Shown here one piece after another: positions 18,068 through 28,740 of a stretch of DNA of 35,053 nucleotides. A program made the position numbers and the translations under genes. Under the pieces are notes generated by a model. The model ran no database searches and was not told where the DNA came from. It saw only the letters and a program-made list of their open reading frames with translations. Within the stretch, counting starts at the first letter, position 1. Every line of letters begins with the position of its first letter. This DNA comes from an uncultured Planctomycetaceae bacterium (GTDB lineage Bacteria; Planctomycetota; Planctomycetia; Pirellulales; UBA1268): positions 1 to 35,053 of the forward strand of contig CAIRDU010000170.1 of the NCBI GenBank assembly GCA_903877395.1. The letters are read 5' to 3'.

Positions 18068-18399
18068 TCGGGCGTACTCGGAGAGGAGGCGTGACCAGAT
18101 TCAGGCTCGCTCAGGAAGAACAATCGTACTTGATGCTGGATTTCCTCGAGCAGGCGTTTTTCGTCAACGGTCAGATTGCCAGTTGTCTTTTGCTCAAGGA
18201 GTGCCAGCATGTCGATAAAGTGTTGTGCAGCGGCAACATTGCGGGTCGACTGTTTTGTGATCGGATTTGGAATCCGCCCCAACGCCATGAGCGCCTGTGT
18301 GAAGAGCGTGTGCAGGAGAAAGTCGAATGTGGCCGGTGGCGCCTGCATGGAGTCGCCGTTGTGTGCGAGGTGATCGGCATCGCTTTCGGTGGGAGACAT
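18064..18399 (-). CDS. DUF1844 domain-containing protein
   Basis: TFDFLLHTLFTQALMALGRIPNP...NVAAAQHFIDMLALLEQKTTGNLTVDEKRLLEEIQHQVRLFFL matches the DUF1844 pattern. Confidence 0.9.
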   Translation of the reverse strand: MSPTESDADHLAHNGDSMQAPPATFDFLLHTLFTQALMALGRIPNPITKQSTRNVAAAQHFIDMLALLEQKTTGNLTVDEKRLLEEIQHQVRLFFLSEPESGHASSPSTPE

Positions 18400-18458
18400 G
18401 GGAATGGTTCCTGTGAGTGTACGTGCATCGATTCAAACGCGGTCGCGAGCCAGTTTAA

Positions 18459-20114
<1,656 letters not shown>

Positions 20115-20283
20115 CTAAGCGGCGGTTTTCGAGTTGCTGCTCTCGGTTGACAGCCCCGCCGTGGCCGTCTCTCGAAATGGATTGAACCAGCCTTTGGCAA
20201 GACCGTCAAATCCCTTCGGTTCGGCCGCAGTCCGTGTTTAAAAAAAAGATGCACGTTTGGAAAACGTAGTGTAAAGTTGTTGC

Positions 20284-21366
20284 ATGAACCCCGCCTCCAC
20301 GGCTCCGCCAGACGCGTCGCCGCAGTCGACATCTAATCTACGAATCAAGAGTCTCGAGTCGCTCGTGTCTCCCGCGCGGCTGGCCACGATTTTGTCGCTG
20401 GGCGAGGCTGCAACTCGCACGATTGTGGCCGGCAGGCTGGCCGTAGAGCGTGTGCTTGCAGGGGATGATCCCCGTCTGCTGGCGGTTGTGGGCCCCTGTT
20501 CAATCCACGATCCCGATGCAGCTCGCGACTACGCAGGCCGGTTGCTGCAACTGTCGCAGCGAGTGTCCGACCGGTTGCTGGTTGTGATGCGTGTCTATTT
20601 CGAAAAACCACGCACCACGGTTGGCTGGAAAGGGCTCATCAACGACCCGCACCTCGACGATTCTTTTGACGTGGCCACAGGCTTGCGGCTAGCCAGAGAG
20701 CTTTTGATCGAAATCGCCCGAATGGGGCTGCCAACGGCCACGGAGTTTTTAGAGCCGATCACGCCGCAATATATAGCCGACACGATCGTGCTGGGCGCGA
20801 TCGGTGCTCGGACAACAGAATCGCCAACACACCGTCAGATGGCCAGCGGCCTGTCGATGCCTGTCGGCTTTAAAAACTCGACCGATGGATCGCTGCAAGC
20901 GGCAGTGGACGCGATGCAGTCGGCCCGCGCGCCGCATAGTTTTCTGGGCATCGATAATGAGGGAGGCACGTGCGTAGTGTCGACGACGGGCAATCCTTGG
21001 GGCGTGCTTATGCTGCGAGGCGGCCGTAGCGGGTCCAATTATTCCGCCGAGATTCTCCAGGAAGCGCGTCAGCGGTTGGAGGTGGCGGGACTGCCGCCCC
21101 GCATGATCGTGGATTGTAGTCACGCCAACTCCGGCAAGGATCATCGCCGTCAGTCAGTAGTGTGGCGCGATGTAGTCGAACAGCGAGTAGCAGGGGATCG
21201 TTCAATCGTTGGATTGATGCTGGAAGGCAACATCCATCCAGGCAGCCAGCCTGTGAACAGCAACCGTGCGGAGTTGCAATACGGCGTCTCGATTACCGAT
21301 GGCTGCATCGGCTGGGACGAAACAGAAGCATTGCTGCTCGAGGCCCATGGCCGGTTAGGTGCGTAA
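20284..21366 (+). CDS. 3-deoxy-7-phosphoheptulonate synthase (AroF/AroG type)
   Basis: VVGPCSIHDPDAA, MRVYFEKPRTTVGWKGLINDPHLDDSFDV, GARTTESPTHRQMASGLSMPVGFKN, VDCSHANSGKDHRRQ. Confidence 0.96.
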   Translation: MNPASTAPPDASPQSTSNLRIKSLESLVSPARLATILSLGEAATRTIVAGRLAVERVLAGDDPRLLAVVGPCSIHDPDAARDYAGRLLQLSQRVSDRLLVVMRVYFEKPRTTVGWKGLINDPHLDDSFDVATGLRLARELLIEIARMGLPTATEFLEPITPQYIADTIVLGAIGARTTESPTHRQMASGLSMPVGFKNSTDGSLQAAVDAMQSARAPHSFLGIDNEGGTCVVSTTGNPWGVLMLRGGRSGSNYSAEILQEARQRLEVAGLPPRMIVDCSHANSGKDHRRQSVVWRDVVEQRVAGDRSIVGLMLEGNIHPGSQPVNSNRAELQYGVSITDGCIGWDETEALLLEAHGRLGA

Positions 21367-21396
21367 TACCCGGTAGGCTGGCAAAATTGGAATCGA

Positions 21397-21415
21397 CCGG
21401 CAGGCTACCTGCCGG
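21397..21415. repeat. 8-bp perfect hairpin with 3-nt loop between DAHP synthase and SYLF genes
   Basis: CCGGCAGG cta CCTGCCGG, flanked by CGGTAGGCT and CGGATAGGCT. Confidence 0.6.
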
Positions 21416-21439
21416 ATAGGCTGAAGCGAACCCTCTTTT

Positions 21440-22330
21440 GTGAAGAAAGGATTCGCTATGCAATCGATTCGCTTCTGCCGGCGTAGAGCTGGATTGTGCT
21501 GTGCCCTGTGGCTTTGCAGTGCGGTGCCCGCTTCGGCGCAGCTACAAATGTCGTACGGCGAACAGGAAGTGCAAACTGTTGTGGGCGCACGCAACGCGCT
21601 GGATCAGTTTTTTGCGATCCCGCTTGAGTCGATGCCGCCGGCAATGCTGGCAGCTGCCGAGGGCATCGCGATCTTTCCAAATATGATCAAGGGCGGCTTT
21701 ATTTTTGGCATAAACTACGGCAAGGGAGTGCTGCACGTGCGGAAGCCCGACCGTATGTGGAGTGCGCCAGTGATGGTGACGATGGGGGGCGGCAGCGTAG
21801 GCTTTCAAGCGGGCGTGCAGGCGGCCGATATCGTTTTGGTGTTTGCCACGCCCCGCAGCTTGGAGGGAATACTGACCGGCAGAAAGGTCACGCTCGGCGC
21901 GGATGCATCGATTGCCGCTGGTCCTGTGGGCATGCAAACAAACGCGGGCACAGACGCTCGGCTGGGCGCCGAGATTTATTCCTATGCTAGAAGTCGCGGA
22001 CTGTTCTTAGGAGTGTCGCTCGGCGGCAGCGATCTCTCGGTCGACAACAATGCCGATTCGATGCTCTACGGACGTTTTGGTGTGACACCGACGGATGTGT
22101 TTCAAGGACGGGGGTTGGGCATGCGGCCCGAGGTGCAGCAACTCGTGGATGATCTCAATGCCCGATCCCGGCCGAGCATTGTGGCAGCACCAACCGCCGT
22201 GCCGCCTGCCCAGCCGGCGTTGATTCCTTCGGTGCCAGTGCCCGTTCAACCGGTGCCCGTACAGCCAGTGGCCCCGCTCACGCCGCTTCCGCCGAACGTT
22301 GCCAACCCACCGCTGGTTCCGATCCGCTAA
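21440..22330 (+). CDS. secreted lipid-binding SYLF (Ysc84-like) domain protein with Pro-rich tail
   Basis: Signal-like N-terminus; GIAIFPNMIKGGFIFGINYGKGVLHVR, GSVGFQAGVQAADIVLVFATPRSLEGIL, GRFGVTPTDVF; tail VPVPVQPVPVQPVAPLTPLPP. Start may be MQSIRF. Confidence 0.88.
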   Translation: MKKGFAMQSIRFCRRRAGLCCALWLCSAVPASAQLQMSYGEQEVQTVVGARNALDQFFAIPLESMPPAMLAAAEGIAIFPNMIKGGFIFGINYGKGVLHVRKPDRMWSAPVMVTMGGGSVGFQAGVQAADIVLVFATPRSLEGILTGRKVTLGADASIAAGPVGMQTNAGTDARLGAEIYSYARSRGLFLGVSLGGSDLSVDNNADSMLYGRFGVTPTDVFQGRGLGMRPEVQQLVDDLNARSRPSIVAAPTAVPPAQPALIPSVPVPVQPVPVQPVAPLTPLPPNVANPPLVPIR

Positions 22331-22379
22331 TGACCACGGGTGAGTACGAAGCCCTCGTACGCGTCGTGTTCGTGTCTGC

Positions 22380-23930
22380 CTACGCTTTTGTAATGATCCC
22401 AAGGCGAGCCAGTTGAGGCAGGCTGATTTCCAGAAAAGCGGTACACGCCTGGGCCACGAGTTTTTCCCGTTCTTCCGGGGCGTTCACGGCTTGGCCGTTT
22501 TGCTGGAGGGCTCGGCCGCTCTTGGCCAGTCGGGTTGCAACCCGTTCGGAAAGGCCATCCCGGCCACGTTCAACGAGTTCGTGCAGAATCGCAGCGTCGA
22601 AATCGCCGAGCGTGTGGCCCGTGCCTGTGGCCTGGCTAGCCAAGGCCACAGGTCGACCGCTGAGCGAATCGCTGCCGAGCATCGCGTGGTTAAAGGCACT
22701 GGAAAGCTTGACCGCGTCGGCCACGTCGCCCGCAGCCTCGCTTACCGATCCGCTGGTCACATCAAAGAGGCCCATCGCTACGCCGGCGTCAACGGCCCGT
22801 ATCAGATCGGCCGGCGGCGTTCCCTGGACCTCGACCGCCGCTAGGATCTCGGACAGCCGCAGGCTCTTGTGTGCCAGCAAGCTCAAGAGTGATTGATACA
22901 GAGGCCCCTGCACTGTGGACGTCACAACGCCCAGGTTGGCCTGATACGGCAGCGTGATCCCGGACCGCGTCACGCGAAAGAACAGATCGTCTGCATCGCG
23001 CAACCGATCGGCCACCTCGGGCATCATGCGGGGGGCCTTGGCGTAGAGATCCCAGCGAAACGCTGTGTTGGCGCAGAAATCCTTGTGGGCCTCCGTCACG
23101 AGCCGATTAGTCGTCGTGCGAAAGAGTTCCTGAAACTCCGGCCGCACGCAGAGATCCCAGAAGTTGGTGAACACAGGCAAGCTGCCCACAAAAGAGAGCC
23201 CGGCTCCGCCAAACATCCCCGATACTTCGGCAAAGTAGAAGCTCGTCCAATGCTCATTGAGAAACTCGTGGACGAGGTAGTTCACATCCTGCTTGAGCAG
23301 AGTGTCTACGTAGGCCGCTGCACGGGGGTTGTCTTCGAAGTACTTGGCATGTTTGTCGCGAATAAATACCAGATACGCAAGCGCGTCTCGCAGTCGCTGC
23401 ACGCTATCCCCCTGGCGCAGAAGTGCATACTGCCGAAGGATGCCGCGGATCGGCTGTAGATGGGCCCAGCCGGGCATAGCATTATAGCTTGCAAGCAGTA
23501 ACCCACCCGGGGCCAGATGTTCTTTTGCGATCGACAAAATCTCTTCGCGCACATTCGGCGCCACCCAACTCAGCACGCCATGCAGCGCAATAAATTGAAA
23601 TGTGCCGAGGTCTTTTGGCACGTGCCCGAAGTCAGACTTGATCACACGGGCGTTGTTGAGCTTGCCTGCGGCGATATCTCGTTGAATTGCTGCGGCGTGA
23701 TCGGGGTTGGCGTCGACGCCCACAAACTGCCCATTGGGATTGGCCGCGGCCAGCGTCGTGAGCGAACGCCCCAAACCACAGCCCAGTTCGAGGTAGCGGA
23801 AGCCGTCAGTCACATTCGGTGGCACTACGCGGTTGAGTGACGCCACATACCGCATCGCGACAGGAGCCAAGTTGGGATAGAAGCCTGGAGTGTAGGCGAC
23901 GTCAGTAACGTATCCATCAACAGACGACAT
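22380..23930 (-). CDS. class I SAM methyltransferase with methyltransferase regulatory domain
   Basis: RYLELGCGLGRSLTTLAAANPNGQFVGVDANPDHAAAI, IALHGVLSWV, followed by about 300 aa typical of methyltransferase-regulatory-domain proteins. Confidence 0.87.
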   Translation of the reverse strand: MSSVDGYVTDVAYTPGFYPNLAPVAMRYVASLNRVVPPNVTDGFRYLELGCGLGRSLTTLAAANPNGQFVGVDANPDHAAAIQRDIAAGKLNNARVIKSDFGHVPKDLGTFQFIALHGVLSWVAPNVREEILSIAKEHLAPGGLLLASYNAMPGWAHLQPIRGILRQYALLRQGDSVQRLRDALAYLVFIRDKHAKYFEDNPRAAAYVDTLLKQDVNYLVHEFLNEHWTSFYFAEVSGMFGGAGLSFVGSLPVFTNFWDLCVRPEFQELFRTTTNRLVTEAHKDFCANTAFRWDLYAKAPRMMPEVADRLRDADDLFFRVTRSGITLPYQANLGVVTSTVQGPLYQSLLSLLAHKSLRLSEILAAVEVQGTPPADLIRAVDAGVAMGLFDVTSGSVSEAAGDVADAVKLSSAFNHAMLGSDSLSGRPVALASQATGTGHTLGDFDAAILHELVERGRDGLSERVATRLAKSGRALQQNGQAVNAPEEREKLVAQACTAFLEISLPQLARLGIITKA

Positions 23931-23992
23931 GTGATATTCCTGTGGGGTGAGGGAGCAGGGCGAGGGAGTGAAGCGTTTGAAAGCGGAGGCAG

Positions 23993-25012
23993 CTACGCGT
24001 TTCGCGTCAGCTTGCGGTATTTGATTACACAGCGTCGGCGAATGCTAGCCAGTGTTTTGGGAAGGCGATCCAGCCCCACGAGTCGGCCGAGGCTCTTGGT
24101 GCGGGCCACAGGCAGCACGGCCGAGTGAAAAATAGTCGTGAACTGATCCAAGATGGCGGCGGGGTCAACGCCAAGCGGCACCCGATTGTTGCGATACCAC
24201 GGGGCGGCCAGAATCGATTGGTGGAGTTCGGGATTGCTGTCGACTTCGATGACTCGCTGCAGGAGTTCATTGAGCGATGGCGAATCGTGGGCCGAGAGAA
24301 AACTCCTTGTGTCGAAGTCGCGGCCAACCAAGGGATCGCCCCAGTAGATCGGAATCGAATCGGCTCGCATCGGCCCGACGATCTTTTCTGTTGTGTAGCC
24401 GGGATGCGATTCGTTCTCGAAGGCAATTGTAAACTTGTATTCGGCCAGAAAGCTCTCCTTATCGCTCACGCCGTGGCCGAGCGTATTGAGCACTTTTCCA
24501 CCGGAATCAACTGGCTTGTAGCGAGAAAGCTTTCGAAAAAAATCGTTTCGCGTGCGACAGAACGGATTGGAGACCAGAAACGCACAGAACTTTGTTTTTC
24601 GCGCCAGCACGGCGGCGGGGTCGTAGGCCGCTGGCTTCACGAGTTCCTGTGGATCGGCGTAGAGTCCCCAGAGGGGCAGGCGGTAGTGCCGGGGATGCGA
24701 AGTGTCTTCGAACGTAAACGCCCAATCGCAGGTATTCCAGTCTGGCGCAATGTTTTCGCCGGTATAAAAAATCCGTACGCAGTCGTGCCGTAGATGCTTC
24801 TTGTGGCGGCCACCCATCACCGAATAGACGACGAAGTCCGGCTTGTCGCAGTGCTCGAGAGCAAATCGCGTTTCTAGAAGGCGTGTAAAAACGTTGTCGC
24901 ATGGGTCAAAGCTGTCCCAGAAATCGACAAACCGGATGCGAATCGTCGGCCTGACATCCCGGCAACGTGGGTGCTGTGCCGGCTCGGTCTCGGGGCGAAG
25001 ATTTGCATTCAC
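23993..25012 (-). CDS. glycosyltransferase family 10 (alpha-1,3-fucosyltransferase-like)
   Basis: YKFTIAFENESHPGYTTEKIVGPMRADSIPIYWGDPLV is the GT10 core motif; GTG start overlapping the upstream TGA. Confidence 0.9.
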   Translation of the reverse strand: MNANLRPETEPAQHPRCRDVRPTIRIRFVDFWDSFDPCDNVFTRLLETRFALEHCDKPDFVVYSVMGGRHKKHLRHDCVRIFYTGENIAPDWNTCDWAFTFEDTSHPRHYRLPLWGLYADPQELVKPAAYDPAAVLARKTKFCAFLVSNPFCRTRNDFFRKLSRYKPVDSGGKVLNTLGHGVSDKESFLAEYKFTIAFENESHPGYTTEKIVGPMRADSIPIYWGDPLVGRDFDTRSFLSAHDSPSLNELLQRVIEVDSNPELHQSILAAPWYRNNRVPLGVDPAAILDQFTTIFHSAVLPVARTKSLGRLVGLDRLPKTLASIRRRCVIKYRKLTRNA

Positions 25013-26013
25013 GTGGCAGCCGTCCAGCCGTAAGAGATATAGCGACGCTCCACGCTGCCATCGTCGAAAAGATCGACTAATGCGTAGCCGAAGTCAGTGC
25101 CTTTATGTTTTCCCTTCCACCAGCCTGCCGAAACCGCGCCGTTGCAGAGATACCGCACGCCTGCAAAGTCAATCTGCTCGACCAAGTGCATGTGGCCGCT
25201 GACGCAGGCTTTGACATTGGGGTGCTTGGAAAAAAGTGCATGAAAGCGGGCGATGTCGACGTGCACGTAGCTTCCCTCCACGCCATACACAGGTTTGTCA
25301 GTGGCATGCGAAGCAGTCGGTTTTACCGTGGTGAATGGCGTGGAGGAGAGAATCGGGATGTGAGAAAAAAGAATCGTGGGTGTGGCCGGGGGCACCGCAG
25401 CTACATCGCGTTCCAGCCAGTCCCACTGCGCATCGTCGAGCTTGCCGATATAGGTTTCTTCAAACGGAAAGATGCTGTCCAGAATCACAATATGCCAACC
25501 GGCTCGATCGAAGCTCTTGTAGGGCATGTCGCGGCCAAACTCGTCGCACACCCATCGCTTGCCGTAGAACGGTTCGTCGCCGGTGGCCCCGGCTGCTGTT
25601 TTGGTCCAGCCCCAGACATCGTGGTTGCCGACCACGCTTTGTATTTCGATGCCGCAGTGATCGGCCTTTATTTTTCGCCAGAGTTCCCACTGCAGTTTTG
25701 TGCGAGCCACGTCGGCGGCCATGGCGTCCATGATCGTGTCGCCGCCGGTGAGGATGATGTTGGGGCCTTCGCAGCCGAGCCGTTGAGGCAGCGATTGCAC
25801 GTGCTCAAAGCAGGTGATGAGTCCCTTGGCAGCCGCGAGTTCCGGTTGCAAATGGATGTCGGTGAGATGCGCGATCCGCAGGCAGCGAGTAGGAACGGCC
25901 GACGGCCGCTGGGCAGCCTGCACGGCGGGCAGCGAACCAAAAATCGCTGAGGTGCCTGCGAGCAGTCCACCGCTCAGAATATTTCGGCGGGGGATACGGC
26001 TGGAACGCGGCAT
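25009..26013 (-). CDS. Tat-exported metallophosphoesterase (Icc/calcineurin-like)
   Basis: RRNILSGGLLAGTSAIFGSLPAVQA Tat-like leader; HLTDIHL, GGDTIMD, GNHDVWG, SGHMHLVEQ motifs. Confidence 0.92.
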   Translation of the reverse strand: MPRSSRIPRRNILSGGLLAGTSAIFGSLPAVQAAQRPSAVPTRCLRIAHLTDIHLQPELAAAKGLITCFEHVQSLPQRLGCEGPNIILTGGDTIMDAMAADVARTKLQWELWRKIKADHCGIEIQSVVGNHDVWGWTKTAAGATGDEPFYGKRWVCDEFGRDMPYKSFDRAGWHIVILDSIFPFEETYIGKLDDAQWDWLERDVAAVPPATPTILFSHIPILSSTPFTTVKPTASHATDKPVYGVEGSYVHVDIARFHALFSKHPNVKACVSGHMHLVEQIDFAGVRYLCNGAVSAGWWKGKHKGTDFGYALVDLFDDGSVERRYISYGWTAAT

Positions 26014-26098
26014 GTGAGTCTCCTCAAAGAGCGTTGCAAAAGTGAGCACGCATGGAGCATGCCGACGTAAAGAATGATTCTACGCCATTGACTTCATC

Positions 26099-27664
26099 TT
26101 ACGAAAGAGAGAAGGGGAGGCATGAGGAGAGCTTTTCCCACAGCGTCCACAGGCCCACTACGATCAGCCCTGCCGAAGAGATCCAGAGCAGAATATCCCA
26201 CGCTCGCGATGGTATGAGGCGAGCGTCGAGTTGGCAGTAGCGAAAGAACAACACAGCCACGCCGATGGCCGAGAGCATGATGGCTTGCGCCACACCGCTG
26301 GCCAGCACCATGCCCACAGGCTCTCGAATCGCAATGGCCAGCACCATCGCTACCAGCGGCCAGGCCACAGAGATCCGGCGCGTCCATCGTCTGCGGCTGG
26401 CATCATCGCCCGCCACTCGGCCTGCCAGAATGAGTCCATCTGTCACCATGCGGGCATTGCCGGCTGCGGCCACAAACAGCGTGGAGTAAAGCACAGCAAA
26501 TGCTCCAACCAAAAATAAACCGGCCGCCCACTGGCCAAACACAGGGGCATACATTGCACCGAGCGTGCGCACCATCTCGCCGCCGGCCGGCCGCAGTCCC
26601 AGTCGCCCAAGCGTGGCTGCTCCTAGAAGATAGAAGGCGATGGTCACTGCGGTGTAGACGAGCATGCTGGTCCACGCATCGAGTTGCATCACCCGCATCC
26701 ACCCGCGGGCGCGGTGGGCCCATGCTGGCGATGGATCGCGAGGGCCGACTGCTTCGCCGTACCCTTTTTCTAGACACCAATAGGGATAAATCATTAACTC
26801 GCTGGCCCCCACGCCGATAATGCCAAAAGCCGCCAGCGCCGTCATCATCGGCGATCGCCCGCCGATGGCTGGCGGGATCGAGGGCACAAGGCCGCTTGCA
26901 AGCTCTGACGAGGAGATTGCCCACGCGGGATCCAACTGCAGCATGAGGAGGGCTAGGAGCGTGACGAGCGTGAACGTGCCGACCAGCACGATCGACACGC
27001 GTTCGATCAATCGGTAGTGGCCCATCCCCAGAAGGAGCGATGTGACTACTCCCACGGCAACGGCCCAGATCGTTTCATCTGGAGGCACCTTGAGCGAGGC
27101 GATTGTGGCGTTCAGCGTGGCCAGTCGGATGCTCGGCGACGGTGTGTCGGCTGCGAACTGTGGAGAAGCGATTGCGTTGTGTGCAGTGCGGCGGGCAGTG
27201 GCTTCGGCAATCAGCGTGCCAGCAGCCTCGTTGTGTACTTGATTCCACTCCCGGCCGGCGGGCGTGATAGGCATGCCTGCGGCGAGTGTTTGAGCAACGC
27301 CTGCCAGAATGCCACCCTGCTGCACAACGATCAGCAGCGTCATCACCGCCCAACTCCAATAGATCCAGCCTAGGCCTGCAAAGCGTGGGCCTGGCACGCC
27401 GTCGAATGCATCCAGTGGCGTGCGGCCCCAAGTGAGCGTTGTGCGACCGATTTCAATCTGCGCCGCCACCTTGATCGCGCAGCCGACGATGATTAGCCAG
27501 AGGAGCAGAAACCCCGCCTCTGCGCCGACAGTCGTTGTGGCGATGAGTTCTCCGCTGCCCACAATCGAACTGGCGAGAATGATTCCTGGCCCGAGGTGCG
27601 CGAGTGATGCAAGAAGCGTTGCGGGAGGCTCCCGAGTGGCAAGCGGTGCATGGGTGTTGGCCAT
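26099..27664 (-). CDS. divergent Nramp-family metal-ion transporter
   Basis: LGPGIILASSIVGSGELIATTTVGAEAGFLLLWLIIVGCAIKVAAQIEIGR; FGIIGVGASELMIYPYWCLEKGYG; multi-TM. ATG at 27664 chosen over ORF start 27841. Confidence 0.82.
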   Translation of the reverse strand: MANTHAPLATREPPATLLASLAHLGPGIILASSIVGSGELIATTTVGAEAGFLLLWLIIVGCAIKVAAQIEIGRTTLTWGRTPLDAFDGVPGPRFAGLGWIYWSWAVMTLLIVVQQGGILAGVAQTLAAGMPITPAGREWNQVHNEAAGTLIAEATARRTAHNAIASPQFAADTPSPSIRLATLNATIASLKVPPDETIWAVAVGVVTSLLLGMGHYRLIERVSIVLVGTFTLVTLLALLMLQLDPAWAISSSELASGLVPSIPPAIGGRSPMMTALAAFGIIGVGASELMIYPYWCLEKGYGEAVGPRDPSPAWAHRARGWMRVMQLDAWTSMLVYTAVTIAFYLLGAATLGRLGLRPAGGEMVRTLGAMYAPVFGQWAAGLFLVGAFAVLYSTLFVAAAGNARMVTDGLILAGRVAGDDASRRRWTRRISVAWPLVAMVLAIAIREPVGMVLASGVAQAIMLSAIGVAVLFFRYCQLDARLIPSRAWDILLWISSAGLIVVGLWTLWEKLSSCLPFSLS

Positions 27665-27726
27665 CAGCGTTCTTCGGGAAGTGTTGTGAGTCGTTGTCTT
27701 GATGGCCACTTGGGAGTAGCACACAA

Positions 27727-28725
27727 TCAGTTTAAAGAGTTTGGAAAGGCTTCCTGTCCGTGCAGCCACGCCAGCATTTCTTCCAGACCTTCGCGTGTGG
27801 TTTGGGGGTGATGAAAACCGGCAGCCACGAGCTTGTCGCACGGGAAGACGCTCGTTTCATCGATTGTTTTGAGGCGGGCTGTTGTGAGGGGGAAGTCGCG
27901 GCGAGCGATCAGGCTGATCAGATCACCTAGGGGAGCGATCAGTCGGGCGAGTCGTTCGGGAATGCGTTTGGGGTTTGGAGCATGGCCCAGTTCGGCAATC
28001 AACGCTGCCAGTTGGCCCAGCGACAATGTCTCGCGGTCCGACACGTTGAATACTTCGCAGCCAGCCGCCGCGTGGGTGGCCGTCAACGCGATCGCTGAGG
28101 CGAGGTTGCCTCGCGAGACAATCGATTTTTGTGTGAGCCCTTGACCCACAAGGCATGGCTTGCCGGCCAGGATCTGCCGCACAAACGCCGCGAGGTTGGC
28201 TTCGTTGCCGGGGCCATAGACGGGGGCCGGCCGGAGGATCACGGCCATGCGGCGGGAATCCTCGTTGGCCCACGCTCGCACCGATTTTTCAGCCAGGGCC
28301 TTCGAGCGGCCGTAGGGTGTGTCTGGATTCAGCGGAGCGTGTTCGAATTGGCTACCGGTGCCGGGAGCCACAGCTTTGATCGAGCTGACAAACACAAATC
28401 GCTGCACGCCGTGCCGGGCTGCCCAGTCCAGCCACTCCCGCGTGCCGCCGACATTGACGCGATCGAATTCATCGATATCGTCTGGCGTGGGCCGTGGAGT
28501 GTGTTGCTTGACCTCGAGATGCACGATCGCGTCGGTGTCGGCGGCATCGTAGAGCCCCATGAGCACATCCGCACGCGTTGCGCCGTGCCAGCCCACGGGG
28601 GGCGGTGGCTGCGGTGCCGCCCACGTTGCGCGGCTGGTGCCCACGCCGCAGTGGCCCGAGGCGGCAAGCACGTCGAGCAATCCACGGCCTACAAAACCAC
28701 GTGCTCCAGTGACAAGAAAGTTCAT
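27727..28725 (-). CDS. NAD-dependent epimerase/dehydratase family protein
   Basis: MNFLVTGARGFVGRGLLDVLAASGH; RFVFVSSIKAVAPGT; PYGRSKALAEK (YxxxK); VILRPAPVYGPGNEANLAAF. Confidence 0.92.
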   Translation of the reverse strand: MNFLVTGARGFVGRGLLDVLAASGHCGVGTSRATWAAPQPPPPVGWHGATRADVLMGLYDAADTDAIVHLEVKQHTPRPTPDDIDEFDRVNVGGTREWLDWAARHGVQRFVFVSSIKAVAPGTGSQFEHAPLNPDTPYGRSKALAEKSVRAWANEDSRRMAVILRPAPVYGPGNEANLAAFVRQILAGKPCLVGQGLTQKSIVSRGNLASAIALTATHAAAGCEVFNVSDRETLSLGQLAALIAELGHAPNPKRIPERLARLIAPLGDLISLIARRDFPLTTARLKTIDETSVFPCDKLVAAGFHHPQTTREGLEEMLAWLHGQEAFPNSLN

Positions 28726-28740
28726 GGCTCGAGCCTTGGG

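Noticed and set aside
22344-22360. GTACGA-agccc-TCGTAC dyad between the convergent SYLF and methyltransferase genes
   Set aside because: Only 6 bp and no T-tract on either strand; too weak to call a terminator.
25105-25950. 281-aa plus-strand ORF
   Set aside because: Antisense shadow of the metallophosphoesterase gene.
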